Source of the DNA: an uncultured Nocardioides sp.
GTDB taxonomy: Bacteria; Actinomycetota; Actinomycetes; Propionibacteriales; Nocardioidaceae
Length of the DNA: 22,947 nucleotides
Assembly: GCF_946885725.1 (NCBI RefSeq)
Contig: NZ_CAMPGZ010000044.1
Coordinates: 1-22,947, forward strand
Direction: 5' to 3'
Part shown: one piece after another, positions 21,898 to 22,947 of the stretch
How the letters are laid out: each line of letters begins with the position of its first letter
How positions within the stretch are numbered: the stretch's first letter is position 1
Program-made: the position numbers and the translations under genes
Notes under the pieces: model-generated
The model's input: only the letters and a program-made list of their open reading frames with translations
Told to the model about the DNA's origin: nothing
Database searches by the model: none

Positions 21898-22464
21898 TCA
21901 GGAGAGGCTCAGCGTTAGGTCGTCGCGGCGGGCGATGCCGTCCTTGTCGGCCTTCGCGAGCAGCTCGGCGACGGGACCCTGGTCCGGGATCTCGGCGTCG
22001 GGCTCGATGTCGTTCCAGGGCGCGAGCACGAAGGCGCGCTCGTGGGCCTTCGGATGCGGGAGCCGCAGGTCCGGCTCGTCGGCACGCCGGTCGCCGACGA
22101 CGATCAGGTCGACGTCGAGCGTGCGCGGGGCGCCCGGCTCGCTGCGTTCGCGGCCGAAGGCGTCCTCGATCGCCAGCGCCCGGTCGAGCAGCGTGTGGGC
22201 GGACAGCGTGGTGTCGGCGAGCACGACCGCGTTGAGGAACTTCTTCGACCCCTCGGGCGCGTCCACGGGCTCGGTCTCGTAGACCGGCGACACCTCGGTC
22301 ACCCACACCTCCGGGGTGTCGGCCAGCGAGGCCAGCGCCCCCTGCAGGTAGTTGAGCCGGTCGCCGAGGTTGGAGCCCAGCGCCAGCACGCAGCGCCGGA
22401 TCGGGTGCATCTCCCCGGTCAGCGTGTCGGTGTCGACGATGTTCGGGTTGGGGGTCTCAGTCAC
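21898..22464 (-). CDS. folK: 2-amino-4-hydroxy-6-hydroxymethyldihydropteridine diphosphokinase
   Basis: 188 aa from GTG 22464, whose first bases overlap the folB stop as GTGA; the frame is open further upstream, but that part is a shadow of folB. After a leader of about 20 residues come the HPPK signatures: LALGSNLGDRLNYLQGAL, VSPVYETEPVD (pterin-binding loop), KFLNAVV, the ATP/Mg-binding GAPRTLDVDLIVVGD with the paired Asp, and LPHPKAHERAFVLAPW. The enzyme transfers diphosphate from ATP to 6-hydroxymethyl-7,8-dihydropterin, the step before dihydropteroate synthase in folate synthesis. The length is slightly above the usual 160-180 because of the N-terminal leader. Confidence 0.96.
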   Translation of the reverse strand: MTETPNPNIVDTDTLTGEMHPIRRCVLALGSNLGDRLNYLQGALASLADTPEVWVTEVSPVYETEPVDAPEGSKKFLNAVVLADTTLSAHTLLDRALAIEDAFGRERSEPGAPRTLDVDLIVVGDRRADEPDLRLPHPKAHERAFVLAPWNDIEPDAEIPDQGPVAELLAKADKDGIARRDDLTLSLS

Positions 22465-22895
22465 GGTCGGCTCCGATGAATCGTCAGGGCGACGTCCGAG
22501 AACGTCGCTTCGATGGGCGCGTCGGGCTTGTGCACGGTGACCTCCGTCCACGCGACTCGCGGATCGGCGAGGCACACGTCGGCGATGCGCTGGGCCAGCG
22601 TCTCGATCAGGTTGACCGGGTCGTGCTCGATGGCCCGTTTCACCGCGGCCACGAGGGTCCCGTAGTCGACCGTGTCCTGCAAGTCGTCACTGGCGGCCGC
22701 GCCTCGCGTGTCCACGCCGAGCACCAGGTCGGCGCGGAAGACCTGCCCGTCACACCGCTCGAACTCGAAGACCCCGTGATGACCGACCGCCTCGATGCCC
22801 ACGACGGCCAACCGGTCCAGCGGCGCGTCGGGGCCGCGACCGGCGACGGGGAGGGAGCCGCCGGAGGCGGTCCCGGCGACGGGGGAGTCAGTCAT
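22461..22895 (-). CDS. folB: Dihydroneopterin aldolase
   Basis: 144 aa from ATG 22895. The core from about residue 27 matches FolB: GIEAVGHHGVFEFERCDGQ, VDYGTL, LIETLAQRIAD and VTVHKPDAPI, whose Lys is the catalytic base position of the family. It cleaves 7,8-dihydroneopterin to 6-hydroxymethyl-7,8-dihydropterin and glycolaldehyde, giving the FolK substrate. A Gly/Ser/Pro-rich leader of about 25 residues precedes the core and is longer than usual (typical length about 120), so translation could start later. It is the first gene in view of a leftward unit folB-folK-DUF3180-coiled-coil protein. The 31 bases upstream hold a small hairpin and TACTGT, a possible -10. Confidence 0.95.
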   Translation of the reverse strand: MTDSPVAGTASGGSLPVAGRGPDAPLDRLAVVGIEAVGHHGVFEFERCDGQVFRADLVLGVDTRGAAASDDLQDTVDYGTLVAAVKRAIEHDPVNLIETLAQRIADVCLADPRVAWTEVTVHKPDAPIEATFSDVALTIHRSRP

Positions 22896-22902
22896 GGTCT
22901 GG

Positions 22903-22919
22903 CCCCGACAGTACCGGGG
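22903..22919. promoter_or_regulatory. Small GC hairpin between folB and a possible divergent gene
   Basis: CCCCG (22903-22907) and CGGGG (22915-22919) form a 5-bp stem with loop ACAGTAC. The right arm overlaps the GGGGAGG Shine-Dalgarno sequence of the rightward start at 22927. On the - strand the loop holds TACTGT, a possible -10 for folB. Confidence 0.3.
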
Positions 22920-22926
22920 AGGCGTG

Positions 22927-22947
22927 ATGGATCCACAACCGCCAGCC
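22927..22947 (+). CDS. Possible start of a rightward gene, truncated by the window
   Basis: ATG 22927 has GGGGAGG 4 bases upstream (22916-22922), and the seven visible codons read MDPQPPA with no stop. GTG 22924 is an adjacent alternative. Only the start signal supports it; the product is unknown. Confidence 0.3.

Overview
The window is GC-rich throughout, with tightly packed genes, frequent GTG/TTG starts and start/stop overlaps of the GTGA or TTGA kind. Together with an actinobacterial-type second NuoD, DUF3180 next to folK, and GT/TagF fusion proteins, this points to an actinobacterium, most plausibly a Nocardioides-like member of the Propionibacteriales. That assignment is inference from gene style and family resemblance; no marker gene is present. 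No tRNA, rRNA, CRISPR array, insertion sequence or phage gene was seen, and no stretch longer than 300 bases lacks a gene.

Positions 1-9302 (+ strand) form a cell-envelope glycopolymer block: the 3' part of UDP-glucose 6-dehydrogenase, two family-2 glycosyltransferases joined by TTGA overlaps, a stand-alone NuoD-type complex I subunit, a PAPS-dependent sulfotransferase-like protein, and a TagF-like polyol-phosphate polymerase fused to a GT4 glycosyltransferase. Positions 9364-15867 (- strand) hold two adjacent paralogues with GT2-middle-TagF layout. The two sides converge on a perfect 17-bp inverted repeat (9302-9363). The likely product is a teichoic-acid-like wall polymer, possibly sulfated and possibly carrying uronic acid.

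The most interesting signal is in the two GT2-TagF paralogues. The downstream one has an intact GT2 domain, but the first catalytic His of its TagF domain is Thr. The upstream one has an intact TagF domain, but its GT2 domain has lost the nucleotide-binding and general-base motifs. They look like one bifunctional enzyme whose two activities have been divided between neighbouring proteins.

Positions 15908-19482 encode an osmoprotectant (glycine betaine/choline type) ABC transporter. Two permeases and a lipoprotein binding protein run leftward, and the ATPase runs rightward. The ATPase and first permease start codons touch back to back (CACGTG). The binding protein has its own candidate promoter containing a 13-bp palindrome.

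Positions 19475-22895 (- strand) carry a tandem GNAT acetyltransferase, a long hairpin (20628-20699), a two-TM coiled-coil protein, a DUF3180 membrane protein, folK and folB. The last three sit in the folate arrangement common in actinobacteria. A possible rightward gene begins at the right edge.
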